Shown: positions 53,014 through 60,589, counted from the first letter of the stretch. The stretch is DNA of 64,000 bases from a virus (IMGVR_UViG_3300017593_000402:62001-126000), one strand, 5' to 3'. Translations and numbers: made by a program. Notes: generated by a model from the letters alone, not told the origin.

Positions 53014-54536
53014 GTTAATAATACTTTTGTGGATTTGCTTACTTTCGGAACTTGGTTAGCAATCCTTGCTCTGGTAGTTCCCCACTTTCTCAGTTCTTCA
53101 ATTTCTTCTTTTCTGCTAATTGATAGAGGAACAGTAACGTCGCAAATTTCCAAAATATCTTGGGTAGTTACGTCTCTTTCTTCATAAAAAGCTTTAACTT
53201 TTGATTGCTTCAACACGTTCTCTATTTCAGCTCCTGTAAATCCTTCTGTTACTTTTACAATCTTGTCGAGTGAAAACGTTTTCACTTCCAGTCTGAGTTT
53301 TTTCATGTGTATTTTAATTATTTCTTCTCTTTCTATTTTCTTTGGTAAATCAACAAACCACAGCTCATCGATTCTACCTTTTCGTTCTAGCTCTGGAGGA
53401 AGAGCATGGACATTATTTACTGTAAAAGCAAAGAAAATCGGAGCTGTAGTTTCCTGCATAAAATAAAGGAACGAACCAATTACTCGTGCTGTAGTTCCAG
53501 CGTCTGTAAAATCTGAAGAACCCATTCCACTAAAAGCTTTTTCTGCTTCGTCTATCATCACCACTACAGGAGCTTGTGCTTCTATTTCCTTCAATACTCT
53601 CCTTGTATTCTCTTCAGTTTCACCAAGTCTTGGACCAAACAGACTTCCCACATCTACTCTAAGCAAGGGAACATTAAAAAGATTTGCCAGTATCTTACAG
53701 CTCAATGTTTTGCCTGTACCAGGAACACCAGCTAACAACATTCCTTTAGGGACTGGGACTTTTTCTGCTATTGCCTTAGCTCGATTGTTAAATACTTTTG
53801 CTGCCATTACTGCCCAATGCCTAAAAGCGTGGAGGCCTCCTAAATCATCTATTGTGTCTTCAGGACTTAAGTATTCTATCATTCCATTTTTCCTTACTTT
53901 TTCAGCCTTCAATTTTTGAAGTAAGTTTAAGTCTAATTTGCCTTTGCCTTGCACTAATGCTGTTTTAAAAGCCAGGTTAGCTTCGTGCATAGTAAGGCCT
54001 GTTAAATATTCCGCTGCCTGCTTGCACTTGGCTTTACTGATTTTTACTTTGTTGTTCTTTACGATGTCTTCTACAATTTTTAATAGCTCTTCTTGAGTAG
54101 GAAAAGGAATGTCTATCATTCCACAATATTGAGAAATTTCTTCTGGCAGATTGAAATTGCCTTGCATTATGCAAATAGTGAAAGAGTCTGAGCTGGCTAT
54201 CTTCCTGAGATATGTAGTAATTAGCGGTAAATTAAATCTTTCAGTTAAGTACCAATGAAAATTGGTTAGCAAATATATGTGTGGTTCGTTATCGGCCGCA
54301 ATATGCCTTAAAATATCCATATGGTTAGAGCATTCTCCGTTTACTCCGTCTATGGAGTTCCAAATCTTTAAGGAATACCCCTTTTCTGCTAAATCGGGAG
54401 GAACTACTTTTGATTTTTTGAGTTCCTCGTTCAATTCTTTTACTGTATTTTTTACTATTTCTGTAATTCGTTCTGTTTCGATTGAATTAATTAAAATGAT
54501 TTTATACCGACTTTTTATCATTGTTTTTAACATCAT
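53010..54536 (-). CDS. Ycf46-like AAA+ ATPase
   Basis: 508 residues. N-terminal 230 residues form a degenerate ATPase-like domain (SRYKIILINSIETERI, IYLLTNFHWYL, LPEEISQYCGMIDIPFPTQE, LTGLTMHEANLAF). A linker, NGMIEYLSPEDTIDDLGGL, leads to the active AAA+ module: GMLLAGVPGTGKT, RVDVGSLFGPRLGETEEN, VVVMIDEAEKAFSG, TTARVIGSFLYFMQE, LPPELERKGRIDELWF. Order and motifs match the Ycf46 family of cyanobacteria and plastids. The start ATG 54536 overlaps the stop of the Cys-rich frame (ATGA). A palindrome copy lies at 53271. Confidence 0.8.
   Translation of the reverse strand: MMLKTMIKSRYKIILINSIETERITEIVKNTVKELNEELKKSKVVPPDLAEKGYSLKIWNSIDGVNGECSNHMDILRHIAADNEPHIYLLTNFHWYLTERFNLPLITTYLRKIASSDSFTICIMQGNFNLPEEISQYCGMIDIPFPTQEELLKIVEDIVKNNKVKISKAKCKQAAEYLTGLTMHEANLAFKTALVQGKGKLDLNLLQKLKAEKVRKNGMIEYLSPEDTIDDLGGLHAFRHWAVMAAKVFNNRAKAIAEKVPVPKGMLLAGVPGTGKTLSCKILANLFNVPLLRVDVGSLFGPRLGETEENTRRVLKEIEAQAPVVVMIDEAEKAFSGMGSSDFTDAGTTARVIGSFLYFMQETTAPIFFAFTVNNVHALPPELERKGRIDELWFVDLPKKIEREEIIKIHMKKLRLEVKTFSLDKIVKVTEGFTGAEIENVLKQSKVKAFYEERDVTTQDILEICDVTVPLSISRKEEIEELRKWGTTRARIANQVPKVSKSTKVLLT
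53271..53284. repeat. Palindrome TGAAAACGTTTTCA, copy 6 (in gene)
   Basis: Perfect copy with G and C flanks inside the AAA+ gene, read as VKTFSL on the minus strand. Confidence 0.9.
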
Positions 54537-54724
54537 CCGCACCATCCTTTCTTACAATTTTTGCAATTTTTTATGGGGCACTGCTCACATTCGTCAAGCC
54601 AAATTTGGAGCTGTGCCCCTCTTACAACTATGATGATATTTTTATTGTTGTCTCTTGGATTAACGGCTTCTCTTCTAGAATCTCTCCTAGTTTGTTCGCC
54701 ACTTCTTCGATTGGTTCCTTGCAT
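54533..54724 (-). CDS. Cys-rich small protein (start uncertain)
   Basis: The last 30 codons encode RGAQLQIWLDECEQCPIKNC followed by KNCKKGWCG: six cysteines in a possible metal or iron-sulfur pattern. The stop overlaps the AAA+ start (ATGA), which supports real translation. The only in-frame ATG (54724) lies inside the DUF2997 gene and would add an Arg-rich stretch, so translation may instead begin at a rare codon near 54630 or by a -1 shift at the end of the DUF2997 frame. Confidence 0.42.
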   Translation of the reverse strand: MQGTNRRSGEQTRRDSRREAVNPRDNNKNIIIVVRGAQLQIWLDECEQCPIKNCKNCKKGWCG

Positions 54725-54798
54725 TCGTCTCCCCAAAATCCTTCTCCTTTGATAGTCACGGTTCCATTCTTGTTAATCTTTATTCTTATTTGCGGCAT
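54628..54798 (-). CDS. DUF2997-like small protein
   Basis: 56 residues: PQIRIKINKNGTVTIKGEGF, then WGDECKEPIEEVANKLGEIL. The strand-strand then G-x-x-C ... helix pattern is that of DUF2997 (about 50-60 residues). AGGAGG precedes ATG 54798. DUF2997 genes commonly sit beside DUF1257 and AAA+ genes in bacteria, as recalled from genome contexts, and the same arrangement is seen here. Function unknown. Confidence 0.65.
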   Translation of the reverse strand: MPQIRIKINKNGTVTIKGEGFWGDECKEPIEEVANKLGEILEEKPLIQETTIKISS

Positions 54799-54809
54799 AC
54801 TTTTACCTC

Positions 54810-55103
54810 CTATAGAAGAAAAACTGCGCTGTTGATAAATAGGCTTCCATTTGAAACTGCAATTACATACACAATAATTCTATCTTGTGGGTAAGAAGTC
54901 GATTTGAAATATTTCACAGGAATACCAAACAATTCCTTTACTGGGACACCATTAAATAACTTTCTTGCTGATAAAGTAAGTAGTATTTCGGCTGGGTTGG
55001 CATTATATTTTTCCTTATTATGTCTAATCAAATTCTCCACTTTCAATAAAAAATCCTCTTGTTTTGGCTCTTCCAATTTTACAGATTGATTCATTTTGTA
55101 CAT
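54810..55103 (-). CDS. Small protein next to DUF2997, unknown
   Basis: 97 residues from ATG 55103 (AGAGGAG upstream). Helical N-terminus (FLLKVENLIRHNKEKYNANP), then ILLTLSARKLFNGVPVKELF and a strand-rich end (DRIIVYVIAVSNGSLFI). Phage-like small alpha/beta protein in the AAA+ gene group. Not recognised. Confidence 0.5.
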   Translation of the reverse strand: MYKMNQSVKLEEPKQEDFLLKVENLIRHNKEKYNANPAEILLTLSARKLFNGVPVKELFGIPVKYFKSTSYPQDRIIVYVIAVSNGSLFINSAVFLL

Positions 55104-55128
55104 TTTATTCTCCTCTTTCCATATCGTT

Positions 55129-55389
55129 TTAGATGCGGATAATGATTTCATTTCCTACCTCCTCTTTTATTCCACCAGTTTTTTCTACTAAATAATCTAC
55201 AATTAAATCAGTAACTTTGCTAACATCCATAACGTCATACTTTAACTTTTTATCTTGAATTTTTATCGGTCTAAATAGCTCTGTGTTAGTGAAAACGTTT
55301 TCACTTGTTTCTTTATAACCTTTTTTTATTGCGATTTCCCTGAACAAATCAGGTTCTACTTTTAATTCTACTTCAACTATTCTGCTCAT
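55129..55389 (-). CDS. Small protein, possibly DUF1257 (Ycf35)-like
   Basis: 86 residues from ATG 55389, chosen for its AAGGAG spacing. MSRIVEVELKVEPDLFREIA, KGYKE and a late YDVMDVSKVTDLIVDYL resemble the shape of DUF1257 proteins, which begin with a similar strand and helix and end with a Tyr-Asp strand. Identity is weak and rests partly on the neighbouring DUF2997 and Ycf46-like genes. A palindrome copy lies inside at 55290. Confidence 0.4.
   Translation of the reverse strand: MSRIVEVELKVEPDLFREIAIKKGYKETSENVFTNTELFRPIKIQDKKLKYDVMDVSKVTDLIVDYLVEKTGGIKEEVGNEIIIRI
55290..55303. repeat. Palindrome TGAAAACGTTTTCA, copy 7 (in gene)
   Basis: Perfect copy with G and C flanks, read as SENVFT on the minus strand. 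Confidence 0.9.
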
Positions 55390-55400
55390 TTTCATTCTCC

Positions 55401-55844
55401 TTACCACCAAATAGTTTGTTTAGTTTTTGTTATTTTTTCTAACATTTCATTCTTTCCTTGAAGAAATTTTCCAGATGTTTTTATCCACAGACTTGGAGCA
55501 TCTTTTACTCTCACTAAAATTTCTGGGACATTATCTAATTCTATGAAGCCAAAATGGGAGTGAGTGGGCCTCCCCCACTCCATGATTTTTGTGTTTAATA
55601 CTATCAATACTGAGTCTGGAATGTCTAATTTACAAACTACCCGTACAATATACGGGTAGGAGGAGCAATCTTTTTTGTATACCATCCATTCGTGAGGAAA
55701 TAAATAACTAACATGACGATAGACCCACTTCACTCCTTTCTGCTTTATTTCTTTAAGGCTGGTGTGGTAAAGAAAGCCCACACTCAGCCGAATGGATGAC
55801 CTGGCAGAGGTAGATAATGTCCCTCTGCTGAATTGTAATTCCAT
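55401..55844 (-). CDS. Unknown protein of the outer leftward operon
   Basis: 147 residues, beta-rich with many aromatic residues (VKWVYRHVSYLFPHEWMVYK, YPYIVRVVCKLDIPDSVLIV, HSHFGFIELDNVPEILVRVK). No motif recognised. The start touches the upstream stop. Confidence 0.42.
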   Translation of the reverse strand: MELQFSRGTLSTSARSSIRLSVGFLYHTSLKEIKQKGVKWVYRHVSYLFPHEWMVYKKDCSSYPYIVRVVCKLDIPDSVLIVLNTKIMEWGRPTHSHFGFIELDNVPEILVRVKDAPSLWIKTSGKFLQGKNEMLEKITKTKQTIWW

Positions 55845-56476
55845 TATTCCTCCTCATCATCGTCAAACTCTACTTCTCCCCATTCTTCTTCCTCTATAGG
55901 TTCATCTGACATCAAGAATTCTTGACAGATATATTCGAGGGCGGCTCCGTTGCTGTCTGTTCCAACCATTTGTTTAGCTTTCTCGATTGCTTGGTTGACA
56001 ACATCGTATTGGTCTTCAATTAAATTGAATGTTATTTTAGTGATATTAATTTCCTTTTTAGGTGCAATGTTTTTTCTAAGTTGTTTTACAGTATCTTTTA
56101 CTTCTTGGAATGTCATATTTGGAGCTTTCTTAAGTAGTTTTTCTATTTCTTCTTTGTTATCTAACAGGCTTATTTCTTTGAATTTGGTCCAGGAAACATT
56201 TAAAATCACCTCCTTTGGAATATTGTATTTAGAAATAGTTTCTCCCATTTGGGCATACCAAAGAGCAATCCTGTACTCCAGACTCAATTCTCCTTCTACG
56301 TAATCTTTATAACTCTCATAGCCCCAGGATGCGTATTGCTCTTTTTCTTTGACTTCATAGAGCTTGAGATATAAGTCATACCTGCTTTCGTCGATATTCC
56401 TGGCGAGAGTTTTGATTTCCTCTCTAATGCTGACCTTGGCTTTTTTTTCCATTTTTACGCTTTTTTTCTTTGCCAT
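55844..56476 (-). CDS. Helical protein with acidic tail, possible DNA-binding
   Basis: About 210 residues from ATG 56476 (GAGGAGG upstream). A basic N-terminus (AKKKSVKMEKKAKVSIREEI) is followed by a region like YASWGYESYKDYVEGELSLE with helix-turn-helix-like shape, a central NVSWTKFKEISLLDNKEEIE and a very acidic end (EEEEWGEVEFDDDEEE). It resembles DUF3102-type phage proteins, but this is tentative. Possible early regulator. Confidence 0.4.
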   Translation of the reverse strand: MAKKKSVKMEKKAKVSIREEIKTLARNIDESRYDLYLKLYEVKEKEQYASWGYESYKDYVEGELSLEYRIALWYAQMGETISKYNIPKEVILNVSWTKFKEISLLDNKEEIEKLLKKAPNMTFQEVKDTVKQLRKNIAPKKEINITKITFNLIEDQYDVVNQAIEKAKQMVGTDSNGAALEYICQEFLMSDEPIEEEEWGEVEFDDDEEE

Positions 56477-56480
56477 TTTA

Positions 56481-56675
56481 CTACCTCCTCTTATGTAAGA
56501 TTTTTGTGTATTTACTGCTGTTAGGAAACGCATACTTTGCTCCTTCTAATTTAAAGAAGGCAAAACCGCTTCTAAAACAACCAGTCTCAATGACTCTTCC
56601 AGACCAAACACCACAAAGCTTTTTGTTTTTAGGATAGTTGACTTCTACTGTCACAACTTCTCCTTTTCTTATCAT
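56481..56675 (-). CDS. Small SH3-like protein, unknown
   Basis: 64 residues, strand-rich (GEVVTVEVNYPKNKKLCGVW, GRVIETGCFRSGFAFFKLEG). GAAAGGAGG precedes ATG 56675, one of the leaders complementary to the candidate small RNA. Not recognised. Confidence 0.45.
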   Translation of the reverse strand: MIRKGEVVTVEVNYPKNKKLCGVWSGRVIETGCFRSGFAFFKLEGAKYAFPNSSKYTKILHKRR

Positions 56676-56691
56676 TTCCTTTCCTCCTTTC

Positions 56692-57039
56692 TTATTTTAC
56701 TCTGTATTGATAGTAAGTCGTCACTTTCTTGATCAATTTATTCAATTCTGTAGGCAAAAAGAATTTCTTTATTGCTGAGGTAATTCTGATGACTTTGACC
56801 AATTCTTTTTTAGGCATCCTCATCGCAACCTTTACAGGGTCGTATTCTACTCTCTCATTTTCTGTAACTACTAGCTCATATTTTTGTCCCTTGTATTCTC
56901 CGTAATAAGTACCAGTAGTGAGGGGCATTTCTTCTAATTCCGTTCTTAGCTGTTTTTGTCTACTTTGTAATTCTTTTATTTTCGTGTCAAGCGCACAATA
57001 CTCTCCTATCTTTTGTTTAATGTTATTGTTTTTAGCCAT
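56692..57039 (-). CDS. First gene of the leftward operon, helical, unknown
   Basis: 115 residues from ATG 57039, which follows GAAAGGAGG. The N-terminal 45 residues are coiled coil (ALDTKIKELQSRQKQLRTEL), then a strand pair (TGTYYGEYKGQKYELVVTEN) and a basic C-terminus. Shape resembles phage anti-nuclease or early regulatory proteins but no family is assigned. It is the first gene behind the 57.09 kb promoter. Confidence 0.45.
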   Translation of the reverse strand: MAKNNNIKQKIGEYCALDTKIKELQSRQKQLRTELEEMPLTTGTYYGEYKGQKYELVVTENERVEYDPVKVAMRMPKKELVKVIRITSAIKKFFLPTELNKLIKKVTTYYQYRVK

Positions 57040-57087
57040 TACATAACCTCCTTTCATCATTGAATTTTTTGGATTTGGTTGCTCAAA

Positions 57088-57116
57088 AATTTAAATTCTC
57101 AGTTTTCATTTGTCAA
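57088..57116 (-). promoter_or_regulatory. Leftward promoter for the 57039 to 52792 genes
   Basis: On the minus strand: TTGACA (57111-57116), 17-base spacer, TAAATT (57088-57093). Its -35 overlaps the -35 of the rightward promoter, so both cannot be bound at once. Confidence 0.8.
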
Positions 57117-57138
57117 GTGGAAATTTTTTGGATAGAAT
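57110..57138 (+). promoter_or_regulatory. Rightward promoter for the small-terminase gene
   Basis: TTGTCA (57110-57115), 17-base spacer, TAGAAT (57133-57138). The first transcribed gene starts at 57168 with a GATGGAGG ribosome site. Confidence 0.75.
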
Positions 57139-57167
57139 CTAAATAATTGAAATGATGGAGGAAAAAA

Positions 57168-57605
57168 ATGAAAACGTTTTCACTTTTGCCATCGACTGAG
57201 CCCAAACAATTTTCTGATGATGAATTGGATGGATTTGATCTCCTTCCTCAGTCTTGGAAAACATTTGCTATCGAATATTTAAAACATCGACGGCCTATTC
57301 GAGCAGCGAAAATTGCTGGATTTAAAGACCCCAAAAAAATGGCGAAACGCCTGCTCCAGAATGAAAAAGTAAAGCGTTATATGGAATATGAACAAGAAAG
57401 AATGAAAGAGCTAGCTCGAATAGACAGAGAATATGTTGTTCTCAAATTAAAAGAAATAGCAGAAAAAGGAGCAAAAACGAGCGACCGACTCCAAGCTTTG
57501 AATTTGCTTGCCAGGATCGAAGGCTTACTCCAAGACAAAGCCGCCCAACAGCCTCCTGTTCTTCTTTTTAACTTCCAGGGCTTAAAGGTAGAGAGCGAAG
57601 ACTAG
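57168..57605 (+). CDS. Terminase small subunit
   Basis: 145 residues. SWKTFAIEYLKHRRPIRAAK, AGFKDPKKMAKRLLQNEKVK and RYMEY form the helix-turn-helix and arm of Terminase_2-type small subunits; ARIDREYVVLKLKEIAEKG and DRLQALNLLARIEGLL match the C-terminal helix. It binds packaging sites and recruits the large subunit, which is not in the window. The start codon lies within a palindrome copy, which fixes the first residues as MKTFSL. Confidence 0.8.
   Translation: MKTFSLLPSTEPKQFSDDELDGFDLLPQSWKTFAIEYLKHRRPIRAAKIAGFKDPKKMAKRLLQNEKVKRYMEYEQERMKELARIDREYVVLKLKEIAEKGAKTSDRLQALNLLARIEGLLQDKAAQQPPVLLFNFQGLKVESED
57169..57182. repeat. Palindrome TGAAAACGTTTTCA, copy 8 (start codon)
   Basis: Perfect copy beginning at the second base of the small-terminase ATG, 31 bases after the -10 of its promoter; an operator-like position. 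Confidence 0.9.
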
Positions 57606-57606
57606 A

Positions 57607-57641
57607 GTAGGTTTGCAAAAATTTTTCGAGGCTTGTAAAAT
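57607..57641 (+). promoter_or_regulatory. Phage-type promoter GTAGGTTTGCAA-N17-TAAAAT (copy 1)
   Basis: TTGCAA at 57613-57618, 17 bases, TAAAAT at 57636-57641, with conserved GTAGGT upstream. Precedes the gene at 57676. Confidence 0.75.
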
Positions 57642-57675
57642 CAGGCCAAAAATTTTGGAGAAAGGAGGAATTGAA

Positions 57676-59346
57676 ATGTCATACGACACAGGTTTTTACT
57701 TCATTTCAGCGAGTCCTGGAGACCAAAAGAAATTCAGGAACACCTTGGAGTATATGGAAGTGAAGTCTCAAAAACTTAGTGGCATCCTGTCCCTTGATTT
57801 GGTTGCCGCTGATTTAGGGCATAGTTATCTAAGCCCTGATTTTACTTGGTATTGGTCTCCCAAAAACAGAAAACTGTATGAGGTATATAAAACAGACAAT
57901 TTGCTCATCAGTGAGGTCCCAGATATAAAAGCTAAATGGATGGGAACTTATCATGATGTCCTCATCCGAATATGTCCTGAAAAACCGAGGCACGGAATAC
58001 TAGATAACATCTTTATCCCTAAAGAAAAGCTGAGAGAGAAAGGGATAAAGAAATTTTTACCGCCTGATTATGAGGCGGTGGTCCAACCCAAACTAGAAGG
58101 GGACAACGTAGTATTTAACAAGTTTACTCTATCAATTGGAAGAGGGACAGATGGAGTCACAAACAAAGGGGAAAGTTATACTTTCCCTGGAGGAATTTTC
58201 TACCCCATTACTACTTGCATTAAGCTGTGTGCGGAATGCCTCGATCAGGTAGAGATTGAGGCAATAGTTAAGAAAGGCGATATTACTTGTGTTCAAATAC
58301 GCAGAACCCCTTCTCCTATCTCTCCGCAGGGAGAGGCTAAGGGGAAGTGGCAGGGCTTTAATTTCAACGGTGAACGGATTGAAAAGTATAAAATAATCGA
58401 AGACTTAGATGACCTTGCTGAAATAGAGTGTCTGGAAACAAAAACAGTTCTAATACATGTAGAAGGAAGCCTTAATTCCCACGCCGCAGCGTGGGCAAGA
58501 GAAAAAGGATTTCCTTATCTTATTGTAGAGAGTGAAGAAGAAGCCCTAGACTTGATTAAGAAAAAAGTAAAACTATACAGTAACGGGGTAATGGTAGATA
58601 CCAAACCTTATAAAGAAAGGAAGCACAGAAGTTACGCATTTCCTACCTATTTTAAACTAGGTAGGGAATTTGGAATGGTGTATGACCTGCCCATTGACTT
58701 AGAATTGATCGGCAGATGGACAGTTACATCGGTATTATTTTTAATGTCTTACTTAAGTGGCTGGCCACACAGTAAGAAAGGTGCTTTCATAGCAGGGCTG
58801 GCCTCTGATATTCTCCCTCGCATAGCTATAATGCTATGTGTCGGAGAAGCGAGGCATCAAAATCATATATATTCAAATAACGTAGATACACCGATACTAG
58901 ACGAGCTGATAGTAAACCCTGCCAATGGCTTATTATTTCCTGAAAGCCTAGAAGGGAGAAAGTCTTTGTATTATCATTACTTACCAAGAAGTAGCGATAT
59001 TGATCAAATAAAACTAGCCTCCGAATTAGAGCAACTTTTTGTGCTAAACAGATGGGAAAAGGGTTACGGAGGCAGGGCCTGGGGTAAAATTGCTAGACTT
59101 GCCAAACGATGTCTAGCAAGCAGAACGAACGCACAGTTTAAGAGCTATTTGAACAAGTTGATCAATGCCGTTCATAACGGCGGCTGGTTTTTAGATAAAG
59201 TTACACTTCGGCACTATTTCGACGCAATAGCTGAGCCGAAATGCAATTTTATAAACTATATCCAGGCAGTCAATTTAGCTTTTGATTTAGTACAAAAAAT
59301 AGTTTTGCTAGAAGAGAAAGGAGGCAACTATGTTAAAAAGTTATAA
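57676..59346 (+). CDS. PEP-utilizer-like protein with phosphohistidine-swivel segment
   Basis: 556 residues from ATG 57676 (AAAGGAGG upstream); a longer frame would run through the promoter. Residues about 220-240 (EIEAIVKKGDITCVQIRR) resemble the end of the ATP-grasp part of PEP synthase and rifampin phosphotransferases. Near residue 270, HVEGSLNSHAAAWAREKGFP corresponds to the swivel-domain TSHAAIVARELG pattern with its phospho-accepting His. The C-terminal 220 residues are helical and unknown. No standard PEP-binding barrel is visible. Followed by a phosphatase-like gene. Confidence 0.5.
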   Translation: MSYDTGFYFISASPGDQKKFRNTLEYMEVKSQKLSGILSLDLVAADLGHSYLSPDFTWYWSPKNRKLYEVYKTDNLLISEVPDIKAKWMGTYHDVLIRICPEKPRHGILDNIFIPKEKLREKGIKKFLPPDYEAVVQPKLEGDNVVFNKFTLSIGRGTDGVTNKGESYTFPGGIFYPITTCIKLCAECLDQVEIEAIVKKGDITCVQIRRTPSPISPQGEAKGKWQGFNFNGERIEKYKIIEDLDDLAEIECLETKTVLIHVEGSLNSHAAAWAREKGFPYLIVESEEEALDLIKKKVKLYSNGVMVDTKPYKERKHRSYAFPTYFKLGREFGMVYDLPIDLELIGRWTVTSVLFLMSYLSGWPHSKKGAFIAGLASDILPRIAIMLCVGEARHQNHIYSNNVDTPILDELIVNPANGLLFPESLEGRKSLYYHYLPRSSDIDQIKLASELEQLFVLNRWEKGYGGRAWGKIARLAKRCLASRTNAQFKSYLNKLINAVHNGGWFLDKVTLRHYFDAIAEPKCNFINYIQAVNLAFDLVQKIVLLEEKGGNYVKKL

Positions 59347-59905
59347 AAAATCAAATTGTAAATGCAACGTTTATGGTCTTACTAGAGCATTCCGTATAGA
59401 GAACTTGATCTTCTATGGTGGTTCAATAGGTGATGCTTTGTATGATAGATATGATTTAATTATTAACGCTAGTGGACGGTCTATTGCTAACATTGTGGAA
59501 GCAAATGAATTGGCAAAGAATCTTTTTCCTAGTGCTTTAAAGGCTAGTTTAACTGATACAGCTATTATTGAGATAGATTGGACGGACGGCAGCGTTCCTG
59601 CCTTAGGGGTAGACTTTTGGCAAGGGCTAGTAGATGGCCTCAAAAAAATTAAGCAAGAAAAATTTAAAATTGCCTGCTGTTGTTTCGGCGGGCATGGCCG
59701 CACAGGGACGATGTTGAGTGTTTTTGCAGGGTTATTTGACCTTGCGGATGACCCTGTAACTTTCATCCGCAAAAGATATTGTCCTTGTGCGGTAGAAACA
59801 TACGTTCAAATTTCCTATGTTGAACGTATGACAGGAAAGGAGGTGAGAGCGAAGGCTGGGCGTAATACATACATATGGGGAGGTGATATAAACGAGATGT
59901 ATTAG
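59330..59905 (+). CDS. Protein-tyrosine-phosphatase-like protein
   Basis: 191 residues. The P-loop is CFGGHGRTGT, a C-x5-R-T-G motif as in dual-specificity phosphatases, with a downstream YCPCAVETYVQISYVERM helix typical of PTP domains. The general-acid Asp is probably in EIDWTDGSVP. The residue before the catalytic Cys is Cys rather than the usual His. AAAGGAGG precedes ATG 59330, which overlaps the upstream gene by 17 bases, so the two are co-expressed. Substrate unknown. Confidence 0.72.
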   Translation: MLKSYKKSNCKCNVYGLTRAFRIENLIFYGGSIGDALYDRYDLIINASGRSIANIVEANELAKNLFPSALKASLTDTAIIEIDWTDGSVPALGVDFWQGLVDGLKKIKQEKFKIACCCFGGHGRTGTMLSVFAGLFDLADDPVTFIRKRYCPCAVETYVQISYVERMTGKEVRAKAGRNTYIWGGDINEMY

Positions 59906-59918
59906 ATGCAATTTATTG

Positions 59919-60065
59919 ATGTTCAGAGTAAAAAACTTGACATACAAATGCCCGCTTTGCGGGGACACATTAACTCTTAACGTAAACGTAAAGGAGGAGA
60001 AAAATGGTAAAAGCACAAGTAAGACAGACAGACGAGTACTTTCTGCACGTACAAGTCAAAACTGA
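59919..60065 (+). CDS. Possible small CPxCG zinc protein
   Basis: A 48-codon frame with TYKCPLCGDTLTLNV near the start, one half of a zinc knuckle. It has no strong ribosome site and its end overlaps the next gene. A TTG at 59937 is another possible start. A second, definite CPxC protein follows at 60464, which makes this one more plausible. Confidence 0.35.
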   Translation: MFRVKNLTYKCPLCGDTLTLNVNVKEEKNGKSTSKTDRRVLSARTSQN

Positions 60066-60483
60066 CAAGGACGATCTTAGCTCTCCCATGAATAGAAGCT
60101 ATGGTTATGCTTTCAACCTAGAAATGAATGAGGAGGAGAATGAACGCTTTTTGGAGGCTACTGAGGGCCTGCAGGCCGAGCTTCCCAGTTTAGCGAATAC
60201 GGAAGCTCGATATTACCCTGCTGAGATTATCGGGGACGGTCTATATGTAGACGGCAAGTTTATTCTCAATCTACCTGACCAATACGCTGAGTATGGCGAA
60301 GAAGAACCACCAAAAGAGAAAGAAAAAGTCAAAGACAAAGACCTTGTGAAAGCAGGTCCTGGCCTGAACACCACGGACAAGTGGGCGATCTTTTTTGGTG
60401 ACTATCTTGTCTTTGTACAAAGTAAAGATAAACCCGAAGTAAGGAAAGTAAAGGAGGTTATCAATGTTAATAATATGTCCTAG
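60004..60483 (+). CDS. Early-region protein, unknown
   Basis: 159 residues, acidic with a Lys/Glu-rich linker near 98-115 (EEEPPKEKEKVKDKDLVKAG). AAAGGAGGAG precedes ATG 60004. N-terminal strands (YFLHVQVKTDKDDLS) and a late WAIFFGDYLVFVQSK strand pair. No motif recognised. Confidence 0.5.
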   Translation: MVKAQVRQTDEYFLHVQVKTDKDDLSSPMNRSYGYAFNLEMNEEENERFLEATEGLQAELPSLANTEARYYPAEIIGDGLYVDGKFILNLPDQYAEYGEEEPPKEKEKVKDKDLVKAGPGLNTTDKWAIFFGDYLVFVQSKDKPEVRKVKEVINVNNMS

Positions 60484-60580
60484 TTGTAGAAAAGGGTATC
60501 TCCATATTTACAGGGACGGGTATAAATGTCCTATCTGCGGGTATATAGTAAAATTACTTGAAATACCCGTTAAACGCTAA
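60464..60580 (+). CDS. 38-residue zinc-ribbon protein
   Basis: MLIICPSCRKGYLHIYRDGY then KCPICGYIVKLLEIP: two CPxC knuckles 18 residues apart form a classic zinc ribbon. AAAGGAGG precedes ATG 60464, which overlaps the upstream gene by 20 bases. A terminator lies 9 bases after the stop. Such micro-proteins often bind host transcription or DNA complexes; the target is unknown. Confidence 0.75.
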   Translation: MLIICPSCRKGYLHIYRDGYKCPICGYIVKLLEIPVKR

Positions 60581-60589
60581 TTCCAAGAT

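Noticed and set aside
55481-55489. A second TTATCCACA DnaA-box match
   Set aside because: It lies alone inside a coding gene without iterons or AT-rich flanks, so it is probably chance.
57613-57675. TTG extension of the 57676 gene
   Set aside because: It would start inside the promoter spacer and -35 box; the ATG at 57676 has an ideal ribosome site.
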